Source: JAYZDF01 sp036337945
GTDB taxonomy: Bacteria; Myxococcota; Kuafuiibacteriia; Kuafuiibacteriales; Kuafuiibacteriaceae
DNA: 64,000 bases
Reading direction: 5' to 3'
NCBI GenBank assembly: GCA_036337945.1
Contig: JAYZDF010000028.1
Span: 58,235 to 122,234 of the forward strand
The notes under the pieces are model-generated. The model made no database searches. It was not told the origin of the DNA and saw only the letters and a program-made list of their open reading frames with translations. The translations under genes and the position numbers were made by a program. Of this stretch, positions 26,857 to 34,918 are shown one piece after another (position 1 is the stretch's first letter; every line of letters begins with the position of its first letter).

Positions 26857-27630
26857 CTAAACACTGCATAGGCTGATAAATGAGAGGTGTCGTCCGGACT
26901 TTCCATTGTCTCTTCGATAAGAAAAGTACTTTTCAGGCTCCGAATACGTGCATCCTCCCACTAAATCGATGGAGGCTTCCTCCACTCCCGCCGAGAGGAG
27001 TTGCAGTACGATGAATGCGCGTAAGTCGAACAGGAACTTCCCGTTCTGCTTTTCGCGTATGGGTATCTTTTCCTTGGGGAGACTTTTTTTCGCCGCATCT
27101 ATAACTTCTGCTCCAACCTCGAAATGAGCGAAGCCTATACACGGCCCGATAGCGATCTTGATTGAGTCGAGATTTGCACCCATCGTAATAAGTCTTTTGA
27201 GGGTTTTTTGTGCAATGCCCATAACGGCCCCTCTCCAACCAGCGTGGACGGAAGCAATCATGTTCGCGCGGCACTGATCGCTAGAGGAAACATGAGCAAA
27301 AAGCACCGGTGCGCAGTCGGCGGTACGAACGCCAATTGGATTATTCGGGGTGGTGGAAATGATTGCATCTGCATCAATCGATCGGTTGAGTTGCCCCTGC
27401 TGAGTAATGATTTTGTCCCCATGCACCTGACGAACTTCAAAGATTTCGTTCTCTAGTCCGGCCTTTGCCCTAAGGCGGGCAAGATTTTCAGTAACCAGCT
27501 TTGTGTCGTCCTTGGTATTGAATCCGAGGTTGAGTGATTCATAGGCTCCTGTAGAGGCGCCTCCGTCTCTAAGAGAGAATCCGTGCTTGATGCCACTTAC
27601 GCGGCTTAGAAGTTCACTTTGCTCGTACAT
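26857..27630 (-). CDS. pgeF: PgeF/YfiH-type purine nucleoside phosphorylase-like (multicopper-fold) protein
   Basis: The 257-residue protein belongs to the YfiH (DUF152, CNF1-like fold) family, described as peptidoglycan editing factor and also as a zinc-dependent purine nucleoside phosphorylase or deaminase. Family markers are KHGFSLRDGGAS near residue 16, VRQVHGDKI (His69-type ligand), RTADCAPVLFA, SVHAGWRGAVMGIA (Cys and His ligands), and the late IGPCIGFAHFEVG. All metal ligands (HG, DC, HAGWRG) are intact. The ATG overlaps the stop of the upstream pseudouridine synthase gene (TAATG), a common order in bacteria (rluD, pgeF). Confidence 0.93.
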   Translation of the reverse strand: MYEQSELLSRVSGIKHGFSLRDGGASTGAYESLNLGFNTKDDTKLVTENLARLRAKAGLENEIFEVRQVHGDKIITQQGQLNRSIDADAIISTTPNNPIGVRTADCAPVLFAHVSSSDQCRANMIASVHAGWRGAVMGIAQKTLKRLITMGANLDSIKIAIGPCIGFAHFEVGAEVIDAAKKSLPKEKIPIREKQNGKFLFDLRAFIVLQLLSAGVEEASIDLVGGCTYSEPEKYFSYRRDNGKSGRHLSFISLCSV

Positions 27631-28604
27631 TAGGATTCTGGTGTCACATCCCGAAGTCTCTGAATAAGGTCATCCATATCGTCGGGGATAGGTGCTTCAA
27701 AGGATATTTTGCGATGACTGGTAGGATGACGAAAACTGAGCCGGTGCGAGTGAAGCGCAGGGCGCTGAAAGTCTTTTAGTATTGGACTAAGCCTCGGGTC
27801 TTTGCTGTTGCGCTTCGCACCGTATACTGGATCTCCAATCAGAGGATGTCCATGGTCATGAAAGTGTACACGAATTTGGTGGGTACGGCCTGTTTCGAGT
27901 TGAATCTCTACTAGGCTGCATCCAAGAAACGTCTCGAGAATTTCGTAGTGCGTGACGGCTGTTTTGCCTTGAGAAACTTTTGAAGAGAATCTTTTGCGGT
28001 CGTGAGGATGTCGTCCGTATAGAGATTCTATCGTTCCTTCCCAATATTTAGGTATTCCGCGAATGACCGCGAAATACTTTTTTGTCACTTTTCGGTTCTG
28101 AAAGAGCGAAACGAGTTCTGTCTGGGTCCGATAATTTTTTGCGACGACCATGACACCGCTCGTGTCTTTATCAAGTCGATGAACAATGCCTGGTCGTATT
28201 TCTTCGTTCGGTACTTCGAAATCAGGAACATGGTGGGCAAGAGCGTTGACTAAGGTTCCATCTCGGTGCCCAGGAGCGGGATGCACAACTAAATTGATAG
28301 GTTTATTGACGACGAGAAGATCCTCATCTTGATAGAGAATTTCAACTGGAATGTCTTGAGCAACGATTTCAATGAACTCTGGCTCTGGCTTTACATAGCT
28401 TACGGTATCTCCAAGCTTTACTTGGGTTCGACGTCCTTTTGCTGGCGTTTTTTGATTGATGAGGACGGCATCTCGAGTGATTTGTTTTTGTACTTGTGTT
28501 CTAGTGGTGTCTTCTAAAACGGAGCTTAAAAATTTATCGATACGCTGGTCGTGGTGCTCAGCAGTGACTATAAATTGTAAGGGGTCTTCTTGCTCAGCGC
28601 TCAT
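27630..28604 (-). CDS. rluD: RluA/RluD family 23S rRNA pseudouridine synthase
   Basis: The 324-residue enzyme turns uridine into pseudouridine in large-subunit rRNA. It has an N-terminal S4 RNA-binding domain (about residues 12-75), then the RluA catalytic domain with VVNKPINLVVHPAPGH (98-113) and the signature VHRLDKDTSG with catalytic Asp145, then RTHQIRVHFHDHGHPLIGDPVYG. Length and order match RluD, but RluA paralogues cannot be excluded. A GAGAAG ribosome site lies just before the ATG. It is the first gene of a coupled pair with pgeF. Confidence 0.92.
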   Translation of the reverse strand: MSAEQEDPLQFIVTAEHHDQRIDKFLSSVLEDTTRTQVQKQITRDAVLINQKTPAKGRRTQVKLGDTVSYVKPEPEFIEIVAQDIPVEILYQDEDLLVVNKPINLVVHPAPGHRDGTLVNALAHHVPDFEVPNEEIRPGIVHRLDKDTSGVMVVAKNYRTQTELVSLFQNRKVTKKYFAVIRGIPKYWEGTIESLYGRHPHDRKRFSSKVSQGKTAVTHYEILETFLGCSLVEIQLETGRTHQIRVHFHDHGHPLIGDPVYGAKRNSKDPRLSPILKDFQRPALHSHRLSFRHPTSHRKISFEAPIPDDMDDLIQRLRDVTPES

Positions 28605-28652
28605 TCTTCTCAGGTCGTAAAGGGTACCTCGTGAAGAGGCGCAACGAATCGA

Positions 28653-28919
28653 TTACCAGATTGGTGAATTTACTTCGCGGTTTTTATAAACCAGGATGTC
28701 GACAATGGCCCGATAGTAATAATTTGAGCTATCAAAGAGCTCGGGAGTCACTCGCTTTTTATATAGGCTCAGCCCCTTCGAGATCACTCCGTCGAGACGG
28801 TCGAAAAGGTCGTCCTTGGTGATGCCTTCAACAATCTCTTCTTTATTGTAGAGCTCAATGTCGCTAGCGATGGCCCGAGCGAGTCGGTTTGCCGCTTCTG
28901 GTGTATCAATCAGTGCCAA
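28653..28919 (-). CDS. Small hypothetical protein (88 residues)
   Basis: The start codon is TTG at 28919, supported by AGGAG eight bases upstream. The acidic N-terminal half (ASDIELYNKEEIVEGITKDD) and the later SSNYYYRAIVDILVYKN form a helical, compact, probably cytoplasmic protein. I do not assign it to a named family, although proteins of this style recur in deltaproteobacteria. It lies 48 bases before the pseudouridine synthase gene on the same strand and may share its transcript. Confidence 0.65.
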   Translation of the reverse strand: MALIDTPEAANRLARAIASDIELYNKEEIVEGITKDDLFDRLDGVISKGLSLYKKRVTPELFDSSNYYYRAIVDILVYKNREVNSPIW

Positions 28920-28973
28920 TATGACGTCTCCTGACTGCTATTCTTGTCCCCAATTGAAAAGTCGTCAAGCTTT

Positions 28974-29573
28974 CTACCGGTAACTGCGTCTATCTTCTTC
29001 GCTTCGCATGTCCCACCAGCTTTGCCAGCGGGCGATGTATGACTTTGCAGCGACTTCGCGGTCCAGACCTATCTCTTGAGCTAAACACCGAACAAATCCG
29101 AGTACATATATCCTTGCATTGGGGAGGTCTTCATATCGCTCTTCCTCGACGGCCATGAGACTGGGGACTCCGATTCTTGTAATATTTGAGATGGATCTTA
29201 GTGATATACCCTTGTGTTCTCGGTATTCTCGCAGCACATCTCCCGTGTACATCGTGTTTTCATCAATCAAGGGTCCGTGCCCACTGAGTGCTGATTCGGC
29301 AGCGTGGGTGTCTGTGTTCATGTCAGCCGCTGCGAGCGGCGCGGATACTTCACCTTCGTCTCCATTTTCGACTGCTTCAGGTGGTTCAACGGACTCACCT
29401 GTTGCGTCCGCTTGAATGGTCTCGGCTGGTTCTGAGTTTTCGGGTTCTGGTTCTTCCGACGAATCCTCATTTTCGGTCTCTTCGGTCCTCAGGGACTCGT
29501 CTTGAGATTTAGTTTTGTTCTCTGAAGTATGCTTCCTTGACCTTCGGTGCTGTCGATTTCGTCTTCGGTTCAC
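28974..29573 (-). CDS. Helix-turn-helix (RodZ-like) protein with disordered acidic N-terminus
   Basis: The 199-residue protein starts (GTG at 29573) with a short Arg-rich stretch (NRRRNRQHRRSRK), then about 70 residues of Glu/Ser/Pro-rich disorder, and ends with a RodZ-type HTH domain at about residues 108-180 (GDVLREYREHKGISLRSIS, then GVPSLMAVEEERYEDLPNARIYVLGFVRCLAQEIGL). In RodZ this HTH binds MreB and is followed by a membrane helix and periplasmic domain; here the HTH is at the C-terminus and no membrane helix follows. It may be a cytoplasmic MreB-binding fragment or a DNA-binding protein of its own. Confidence 0.75.
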   Translation of the reverse strand: MNRRRNRQHRRSRKHTSENKTKSQDESLRTEETENEDSSEEPEPENSEPAETIQADATGESVEPPEAVENGDEGEVSAPLAAADMNTDTHAAESALSGHGPLIDENTMYTGDVLREYREHKGISLRSISNITRIGVPSLMAVEEERYEDLPNARIYVLGFVRCLAQEIGLDREVAAKSYIARWQSWWDMRSEEDRRSYR

Positions 29574-29639
29574 ACTTCACTCATAATCTGTGCGAACGAT
29601 GCTCGCTAGTGCTAAACGTGAAAGTTGCTAAAAAAGCGC

Positions 29640-30254
29640 TTAATCAGGCTCTGAATCGAGCCATTCAGGTCGATTTGTGATGTTGAGAAAGGGCTTCCAG
29701 GCTTCATAATACATGGGTAGACGCTGGGCCGCGGCCAAGAATGGGTTCCAGGCGGGAGCTTTCGGCTGTTTGAGAAGTTTCATCTTAGCTTCTGCGGGTG
29801 TCCTACCGCCTTTGCGCAGGTTACATTTGATGCAGCTGCACACAATATTCTCCCAGGTGGGAAGCCCGCCTTTTGATTTCGGAATGACGTGGTCCAGATT
29901 AAGTTCACTCCTTTGTTTTTTTACCCCGCAGTACTGACAGGTGAGGTTGTCACGAAGATAGATGTTTTGCCGAGAGAAACGAATCCTTTTTTGCGGCATC
30001 TTATCGAAGACCTGAAGTATGATCACTCTTGGTACTACAAAAGTTTGATTTATCGTTCGAACGACTTGGTCTTTACCTATTTTCGCTTTGATGCGTGACC
30101 ATGCTGCTAGGTCAAACGTTTGGTACTCACCGTTGATGGCCTTCGCAAGTCCCTGGTAAAGCAACCCAAACGCTCGACGGGCATTTGTGACATTTACGGG
30201 CTGGTAAAACTTGTTGAGGACCAATACATTCGAGCTAAGAACATCCACCTGCAT
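29640..30254 (-). CDS. HNH endonuclease family protein
   Basis: The 204-residue protein has an HNH nuclease core at about residues 100-150: zinc Cys pair CQYCG (106, 109), the catalytic LDHVIPKSKGG (Asp121-His122) and the second Cys pair CIKCNLRKGG (141, 144). The N-terminal part (VLVLNKFYQPVNVTNARRAFG) is the shared extension of a common chromosomal group of HNH proteins related to phage and McrA-like enzymes. No restriction or phage genes adjoin, so it is probably a housekeeping or genome-maintenance member rather than part of a defence island. Confidence 0.85.
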   Translation of the reverse strand: MQVDVLSSNVLVLNKFYQPVNVTNARRAFGLLYQGLAKAINGEYQTFDLAAWSRIKAKIGKDQVVRTINQTFVVPRVIILQVFDKMPQKRIRFSRQNIYLRDNLTCQYCGVKKQRSELNLDHVIPKSKGGLPTWENIVCSCIKCNLRKGGRTPAEAKMKLLKQPKAPAWNPFLAAAQRLPMYYEAWKPFLNITNRPEWLDSEPD

Positions 30255-30300
30255 GTACTATACAAAGAAAAACAAATTTCAGGTGACAGCAATGCTACAT

Positions 30301-31689
30301 TCACAAGCTTTCTTTCAGAATCTCTACTAACATCGAAAACGAACTATTCGGAATTGACCGGAGGTCGAGGGTGACTTTGTCGTCGACTGTTCTTGCAATC
30401 AATGCAGGTCGCGTTGTTCTTAGTCGTCCCGATAGGACTTCTGCTGAGTGCGATGGACTACTCAGCGTGACCAAAAATGTAGGCAACCGAACGCGGGGAA
30501 GGGAGCCCCCTCCAACGACCGAGTCACCTTTTTCTACATTGACAGACAGGTCACTAAAGGTACGTGAAAGTAGGGCTTGTAGCTCATGCGCACGTTCTTC
30601 TATTGTTGTCGCAGATGCGCTGAGGTCACGTATGACGGGGATCTCACGTTCTTTCCCATCTCGATATAGCATCAGAGTTGCTTCGAGCGCCGCCAATCCA
30701 AGCTTGTCCATTCGCAGCGCGCGCGCCAAGGGATGAGAACGAACCTTAGTTACGAGTTCTTCACTTCCGGCGATGATTCCCGATTGAGGACCGCCGAGTA
30801 GCTTGTCACCGCTAAACATGACCAGGTCAGCGCCTTGTCCTAAGACGTCTTGCGGTCGTGGTTCATCGCGAAGTTGTTTGCTTGCTTCTCCAAAAATTTC
30901 ATACTCCGCGATCAGGCCTGAACCTACATCAACGAGAAGTGGAATGTTGTGTTTCTTAGCGAGCTCACTTAGCGCTGCAACACCGGGGTGTGCGGTAAAT
31001 CCTAAAATTGCGAAGTTCGATCGATGGACAACCAAAATGGCTGCCGTATTTTCGGTAATCGCATCTTCGTAGTCACGAATGTGCACACGATTGGTTGTGC
31101 CGACTTCTTTCATGAGAGCGCCTGACTCAGTCATAATATCAGGCACTCGGAAGCCACCTCCGATTTCCACAAGTTCTCCGCGAGCAATGATGACTTCTTT
31201 CGACTTACAGATTGCAGCGAGACTCACGAACACAGCACCGGCACAATTGTTGAGTGCAATTGCTTTCGGTGTGCCAAGTAATTGTGTGAGCAAGCCCTCA
31301 ACATGGTCATGCCTGCTGCCTCGTTTGCCCGTTTTCAAGCTGAATTCAAGAGACGAGTAGCCATAACTCACATGTGCAACCGCTTTTTGAGCTGATTCTG
31401 CGAGAGGTGCTCTGCCTAAATTTGTGTGGATGACCACGCCTGTAGCGTTGATGACATCCCTGAGTGAAAGAAGTTTCAGTTCGTTAATCCAACTGTGGAC
31501 AGAATGAGCCGAAATATCTGGTCTTGAACGCCCTGCAAGGATTTCAGACCGTGCAAAGTCAATAGATTTACGGATAGCGTCTGTGACAAGAACACGTCCG
31601 TGCTCCTCGATGAGGGCTTGAAATTCCGAGTCGTTGACGAGTTTTCCGACAGCGGGCAGTTTGGACAGTTCTTCGCGAGACACCAACAC
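30301..31689 (-). CDS. selA: L-seryl-tRNA(Sec) selenium transferase
   Basis: SelA is a PLP enzyme that converts Ser-tRNA(Sec) to Sec-tRNA(Sec) with selenophosphate. The 462-residue product has the family start (KLPAVGKLVND), the INATGVVIHTNLGRAPL motif (80-96), PLP-contact residues in AIALNNCAGAVF, and the PLP-binding Lys296 in MFSGDKLLGGPQSG. Length matches bacterial SelA. No selB, selC, selD or UGA-containing selenoprotein frame is visible in the window, so the rest of the pathway must lie elsewhere. It is divergent from pdxH, whose product supplies PLP, the cofactor SelA needs. The start lies near 31689 with no strong ribosome site. Confidence 0.93.
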   Translation of the reverse strand: MLVSREELSKLPAVGKLVNDSEFQALIEEHGRVLVTDAIRKSIDFARSEILAGRSRPDISAHSVHSWINELKLLSLRDVINATGVVIHTNLGRAPLAESAQKAVAHVSYGYSSLEFSLKTGKRGSRHDHVEGLLTQLLGTPKAIALNNCAGAVFVSLAAICKSKEVIIARGELVEIGGGFRVPDIMTESGALMKEVGTTNRVHIRDYEDAITENTAAILVVHRSNFAILGFTAHPGVAALSELAKKHNIPLLVDVGSGLIAEYEIFGEASKQLRDEPRPQDVLGQGADLVMFSGDKLLGGPQSGIIAGSEELVTKVRSHPLARALRMDKLGLAALEATLMLYRDGKEREIPVIRDLSASATTIEERAHELQALLSRTFSDLSVNVEKGDSVVGGGSLPRVRLPTFLVTLSSPSHSAEVLSGRLRTTRPALIARTVDDKVTLDLRSIPNSSFSMLVEILKESL

Positions 31690-31733
31690 TACGTTAACAC
31701 GGGTTTTTCAGTTTCTCTAGCTTGTTTATTCAA

Positions 31734-31775
31734 GGGCCCTAGGACTGGAAAACGCATTTTTTGCTGGACCCTAGG
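31734..31775. promoter_or_regulatory. Paired GG(G/A)CCCTAGG elements between selA and pdxH
   Basis: Two copies of a 10-base element, GGGCCCTAGG at 31734-31743 and GGACCCTAGG at 31766-31775, lie in the 112-base divergent region, 32 bases apart start to start, about three helical turns. Each contains the palindrome CCTAGG. The arrangement would suit two dimers of one regulator on the same DNA face. No known regulator is inferred. Confidence 0.4.
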
Positions 31776-31801
31776 GTGAGTATTGACGCAAATGCACGGC
31801 T

Positions 31802-32398
31802 ATGAACCACGAGGAATGGGCCGATGGTAATCCTTTTACACATTTCCAGAAGCTTTTTGCCGAGGCATCAAAAAGTGAGGCTTTTGATCCAACACGAGCT
31901 GCCTTGGCTACTGTCGATGCGAAGGGACAGCCGTCTGTGCGATTTGTCTTAGTTCGTGGGATGTATGAGGATTCATTTGTCTTCTACACTGACTATCGTA
32001 GTAAGAAATCGAAACATTTGGGCGAAAATCCCCTCGCTGCATTGACATGGCATTGGTCCAGCACCGGGGTTCAAATCCGTGTTGAAGGAAAAGCAGAAAG
32101 AGCAGAGGACGCAGTATCCGACGAATATTTTGCGGGTCGTCACCGAGGCAGTCAACTGGGTGCTTGGTCATCGTTTCAAAGCCAAATCCTGTCTTCTAGG
32201 TCCGAACTGGGTGAATCACTAGCGGCCCACGAAGCGAAATTTAGAGAAAAAAAAGTCACTCGGCCTCCGCACTGGGGAGGTTATCGGCTACGTCCGACCT
32301 TGATTGAGTTTTGGTTCGACCGACCCGATCGTTTGCATGATCGTTTTGAATATACCTTCAAAGACGGCAAATGGAGGACCGTACGCCTAAGTCCGTGA
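31802..32398 (+). CDS. pdxH: Pyridoxamine 5'-phosphate oxidase
   Basis: PdxH is an FMN enzyme that oxidises pyridoxamine or pyridoxine 5'-phosphate to pyridoxal phosphate. The 198-residue product shows the N-terminal NPFTHFQKLFAEA, the FMN site VRFVLVRGMYEDSFVFYTDY with SKKSKHL, GRHRGSQLGAWSSFQS, and the C-terminal signature PPHWGGYRLRPTLIEFW with RLHDRFEY. All are intact. It has no adjacent pdx gene and is divergent from the PLP enzyme gene selA, which may be meaningful. It converges on coaD 26 bases downstream. Confidence 0.95.
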   Translation: MNHEEWADGNPFTHFQKLFAEASKSEAFDPTRAALATVDAKGQPSVRFVLVRGMYEDSFVFYTDYRSKKSKHLGENPLAALTWHWSSTGVQIRVEGKAERAEDAVSDEYFAGRHRGSQLGAWSSFQSQILSSRSELGESLAAHEAKFREKKVTRPPHWGGYRLRPTLIEFWFDRPDRLHDRFEYTFKDGKWRTVRLSP

Positions 32399-32424
32399 AC
32401 GTGCGCTCTTCTGCGAAGTTTCGA

Positions 32425-32931
32425 TTAGATTTTTGTTTCAAATTGCTTGCGAACGGGCTCTGAAACGAATTTTTCGTAGGAGCCACCATTCAGAGCGATC
32501 TCTTTGATGAGAGAACTCGAGACAAACACGTGCTCTTGGTTTGCCATGAGAAATGATGTTTCAATTTCAGAGTTAAGATCTCGATTGGCGAGCGCTAGTT
32601 GGAATTCTAGCTCAAAGTCCGTCAGCATGCGTAGGCCACGTAAGATGATCCCAGCGCCGATACTGCGCGTATAATCAACGAGGAGTCCCTCAAATGACTG
32701 CACTTCAACGTTTGGGAGATGTGCCAAAGTTTCCTTCGTCATTTCGAGCCGTTCGTCCGCTGTGAACATTGGAGATTTGTTCACATTGATCCCGATCGCT
32801 ACGGTAACTTTCTCGTAGAGCTTTGCTGCCCGTTCCACAATCGCGGTATGCCCCAGGGTAATAGGGTCAAAGCTGCCGGCGTATACAGCATGACGATAAT
32901 TCGGTTCTTTCACAGCTATTCCTCTTAGCAT
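32425..32931 (-). CDS. coaD: Phosphopantetheine adenylyltransferase
   Basis: CoaD transfers AMP from ATP to 4'-phosphopantetheine in the fourth step of coenzyme A synthesis. The 168-residue product has AVYAGSFDPITLGHTAIVERA (T/HxGH nucleotidyltransferase motif, with THR-GHT type site), the LLVDYTRSIGAGIILRGLRMLTDFELEFQLALANRDL segment that binds substrate, and FVSSSLIKEIA near the C-terminus matching the ISSS-Arg region. A short N-terminal extension (MLRGIAVKEPN) precedes the usual start. It is divergent from prfB. Confidence 0.95.
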   Translation of the reverse strand: MLRGIAVKEPNYRHAVYAGSFDPITLGHTAIVERAAKLYEKVTVAIGINVNKSPMFTADERLEMTKETLAHLPNVEVQSFEGLLVDYTRSIGAGIILRGLRMLTDFELEFQLALANRDLNSEIETSFLMANQEHVFVSSSLIKEIALNGGSYEKFVSEPVRKQFETKI

Positions 32932-32960
32932 TGTGGAGGCTCGTGTGCTAGCACAGCGAT

Positions 32961-34068
32961 ATGGGACTCGCTGAACGTCGTACTGAGCTCAGTCAATACC
33001 GAGAACGCCTTGAGACATTACGGGGGCATCTTTGACGTAGAAGGGAAATCAACCCGGTTTGAGGCTCTTCAGGTGGAAACGACAAAGCCCGGGTTTTGGG
33101 ACAATCAAGACTACGCAAAAAAAATAGAGAAAGAGCGTGGTCAGCTCGAAACCCTATTGAACGACTTCAACGCCCAGGTCAGTCGACTCGAAGATATTGA
33201 AATTCTTATAGAACTAGGACTTGAAGCGAGCGACGAAAGCGTCGAGACAGAAGTTTCTGACCTCCTTACAAAAACCGCAGAAGCTCTGTCTTCGATGGAG
33301 TTTTTGCGCATGATGTCCGGGACGCACGATTCATCCGACGCCATCATTGAAATTCACTCGGGTGCGGGAGGTACAGATGCTCAAGATTGGGCTGAAATGC
33401 TGCTGCGCATGTATACCCGATGGATCGAACGAAACGGATTCTCGATCGAACTCGTTGACACGCAACCGGGCGAAGAGGCTGGCGTTAGCCGGGTGACCTT
33501 GATTGCAAGAGGACCTCATGCCTATGGATGGTTGCGCGCCGAGTCTGGTGTGCATCGACTCGTTCGTATTTCACCATTTGATACAGCTGCTCGTCGTCAT
33601 ACCGCGTTTGCGGCTGTTTTTGTTTTCCCGGAACTTGATGACGATGTTGATGTCGACATCGATTGGGAAAAAGACGTTCGAGAAGATCGTTTTCATGCAA
33701 GTGGTGCAGGCGGCCAACACGTCAATAAAACTGAATCAGCAATTAGACTGACTCATCTTGAAACGGGGATTGTCGTTTCTTGTCAGTCTGAAAGAAGTCA
33801 GCATAAGAACCGAGCCACGGCCCGGAAGATTCTTGGTGCGAGACTTTACGATTTACGATTGAAGCAACAGCAGGAAGCGCACGCCAAAATCGGAAGTGAA
33901 AAATTGAAAATTGAATGGGGTTCTCAGATTCGTTCTTATGTTGTTCATCCGTATCGTTTAGTGAAGGACCATCGAACTGATGTTGAACATGGCAACCCTG
34001 ACGCCGTTTTTGACGGAGACCTGACAAAATTTATGGAAGCGTTCTTGCTTGCCCAAGAGGCGAAATAA
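32961..34068 (+). CDS. prfB: Peptide chain release factor 2, expressed by programmed +1 frameshift
   Basis: RF2 reads UGA and UAA and releases the finished protein. The gene starts at ATG 32961; codon 25 (33033-33035) is an in-frame TGA inside CTTTGAC, and the rest continues one base on from GAC at 33034. The joined coding parts are 32961-33032 and 33034-34068, giving 368 residues. The N-terminus reads MGLAERRTELSQYRERLETL then RGHL before the shift and D-V-E-G after, parallel to E. coli LRGYL/DYD. The recognition tripeptide SPF (about 204-206) and GGQ (250-252) are intact, the latter at the same position as in E. coli. A start at 33010 would drop the N-terminus. Confidence 0.95.
33021..33036 (+). 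promoter_or_regulatory. RF2 programmed +1 frameshift site
   Basis: CGGGGGCATCTTTGAC holds the slippery CTT-TGA-C with an internal Shine-Dalgarno-like GGGGG three bases upstream of CTT, as in E. coli (AGGGGGTATCTTTGAC). When RF2 is scarce, the ribosome pauses at UGA and shifts +1, making more RF2. It is an autoregulatory recoding element. Confidence 0.93.
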
Positions 34069-34074
34069 GTCTTG

Positions 34075-34785
34075 CTAAGTGTTTTGGGCAAAGAATCCCT
34101 GAAAGCTCTTTAGCTCGCCAGGATAAGCCTCTCGACCTAGCTTTTCAAATTGTCCACGAACGCTGCGTTTGTTATCTCGGTAGGCCTGCTTGGGTAAGTT
34201 TGAGAGCTCTTTTGCTCGCGTTATTGCTCGCGCTACGACATTTTCTGGGTCCGTTAGCTCGTGAATAATCCCAACATCCTTCGCCTCTTGAGGACTGAAT
34301 AAATCACCGCAAGTAAGGATGGAATGATGATATGCGGGCGATATTTGGCATCGCACAAATTCGGTGACGAAGATTGGTAAACTAAGACCAAGAGCAGTTT
34401 CATTCAGTCCAAGCTTGAACTTTCCGTCGACTGCGATTCTCTCATCCGTAGCCAATAGTGTGACCGTCCCACCTGCCACTGCGTGACCGGTACAGGCGGA
34501 AACAACAGGTCTCGGAAAAACAAAGAGGCGCAGCATGACTTCGCCGAAGCGTTGAAGTACCGAGAAAAGCGCGTCGGGCTCCAGATTGGGCAAATTCTTA
34601 AGGTCCAGCCCTCCTGAAAAGAAGCCTTTTCTTCCGGCGAGTACGACGCCCATCTCTTCCGCTTCGGCGCGATCCAGCCCTTCAGTAACGGCCGATAAGA
34701 ACGCGTCATTGATTGCGTTGGCTTTCCCATCGTCAAGGTGGATGACACAAACACCTTCGGAATTGTCTATTCGTACATTCGACAT
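34075..34785 (-). CDS. Enoyl-CoA hydratase/isomerase (crotonase) family protein
   Basis: The 236-residue protein has the crotonase fold: MSNVRIDNSEGVCVIHLDDG, the oxyanion-hole segment GRKGFFSGGLDLKNLPN (residues 50-66) and the second oxyanion loop VSACTGHAVAGGTVTLLATDERIAVDGKFKL. The usual catalytic Glu of hydratases (positions 144 and 164 in the rat enzyme) seems replaced; the active helix reads NETALGLSLPIF. It could be an isomerase, a thioesterase-like or another crotonase rather than an enoyl-CoA hydratase. The only neighbours are the convergent prfB and a divergent exported protein, so pathway context is missing. Confidence 0.8.
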   Translation of the reverse strand: MSNVRIDNSEGVCVIHLDDGKANAINDAFLSAVTEGLDRAEAEEMGVVLAGRKGFFSGGLDLKNLPNLEPDALFSVLQRFGEVMLRLFVFPRPVVSACTGHAVAGGTVTLLATDERIAVDGKFKLGLNETALGLSLPIFVTEFVRCQISPAYHHSILTCGDLFSPQEAKDVGIIHELTDPENVVARAITRAKELSNLPKQAYRDNKRSVRGQFEKLGREAYPGELKSFQGFFAQNT

Positions 34786-34918
34786 ATAGCTTCCGTATCA
34801 CGCTCGAACCTCTAAAGCCACATGCCGGGAATCACTGTTTCTTTGTAAGTACCCGAAATAATTGAGTTTAGATTCTTTCTCAATGTCGTAAGTCAGGTAT
34901 AGCCAAGCGATTAGTTTG

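Noticed and set aside
29640..30254. HNH gene as a defence-island marker
   Set aside because: Neighbours are housekeeping genes and no methylase or toxin is present.
33010..34068. prfB starting at TTG 33010 without frameshift
   Set aside because: The upstream ATG frame, slippery site and conserved N-terminus fit the known recoding much better; no ribosome site is seen at 33010.
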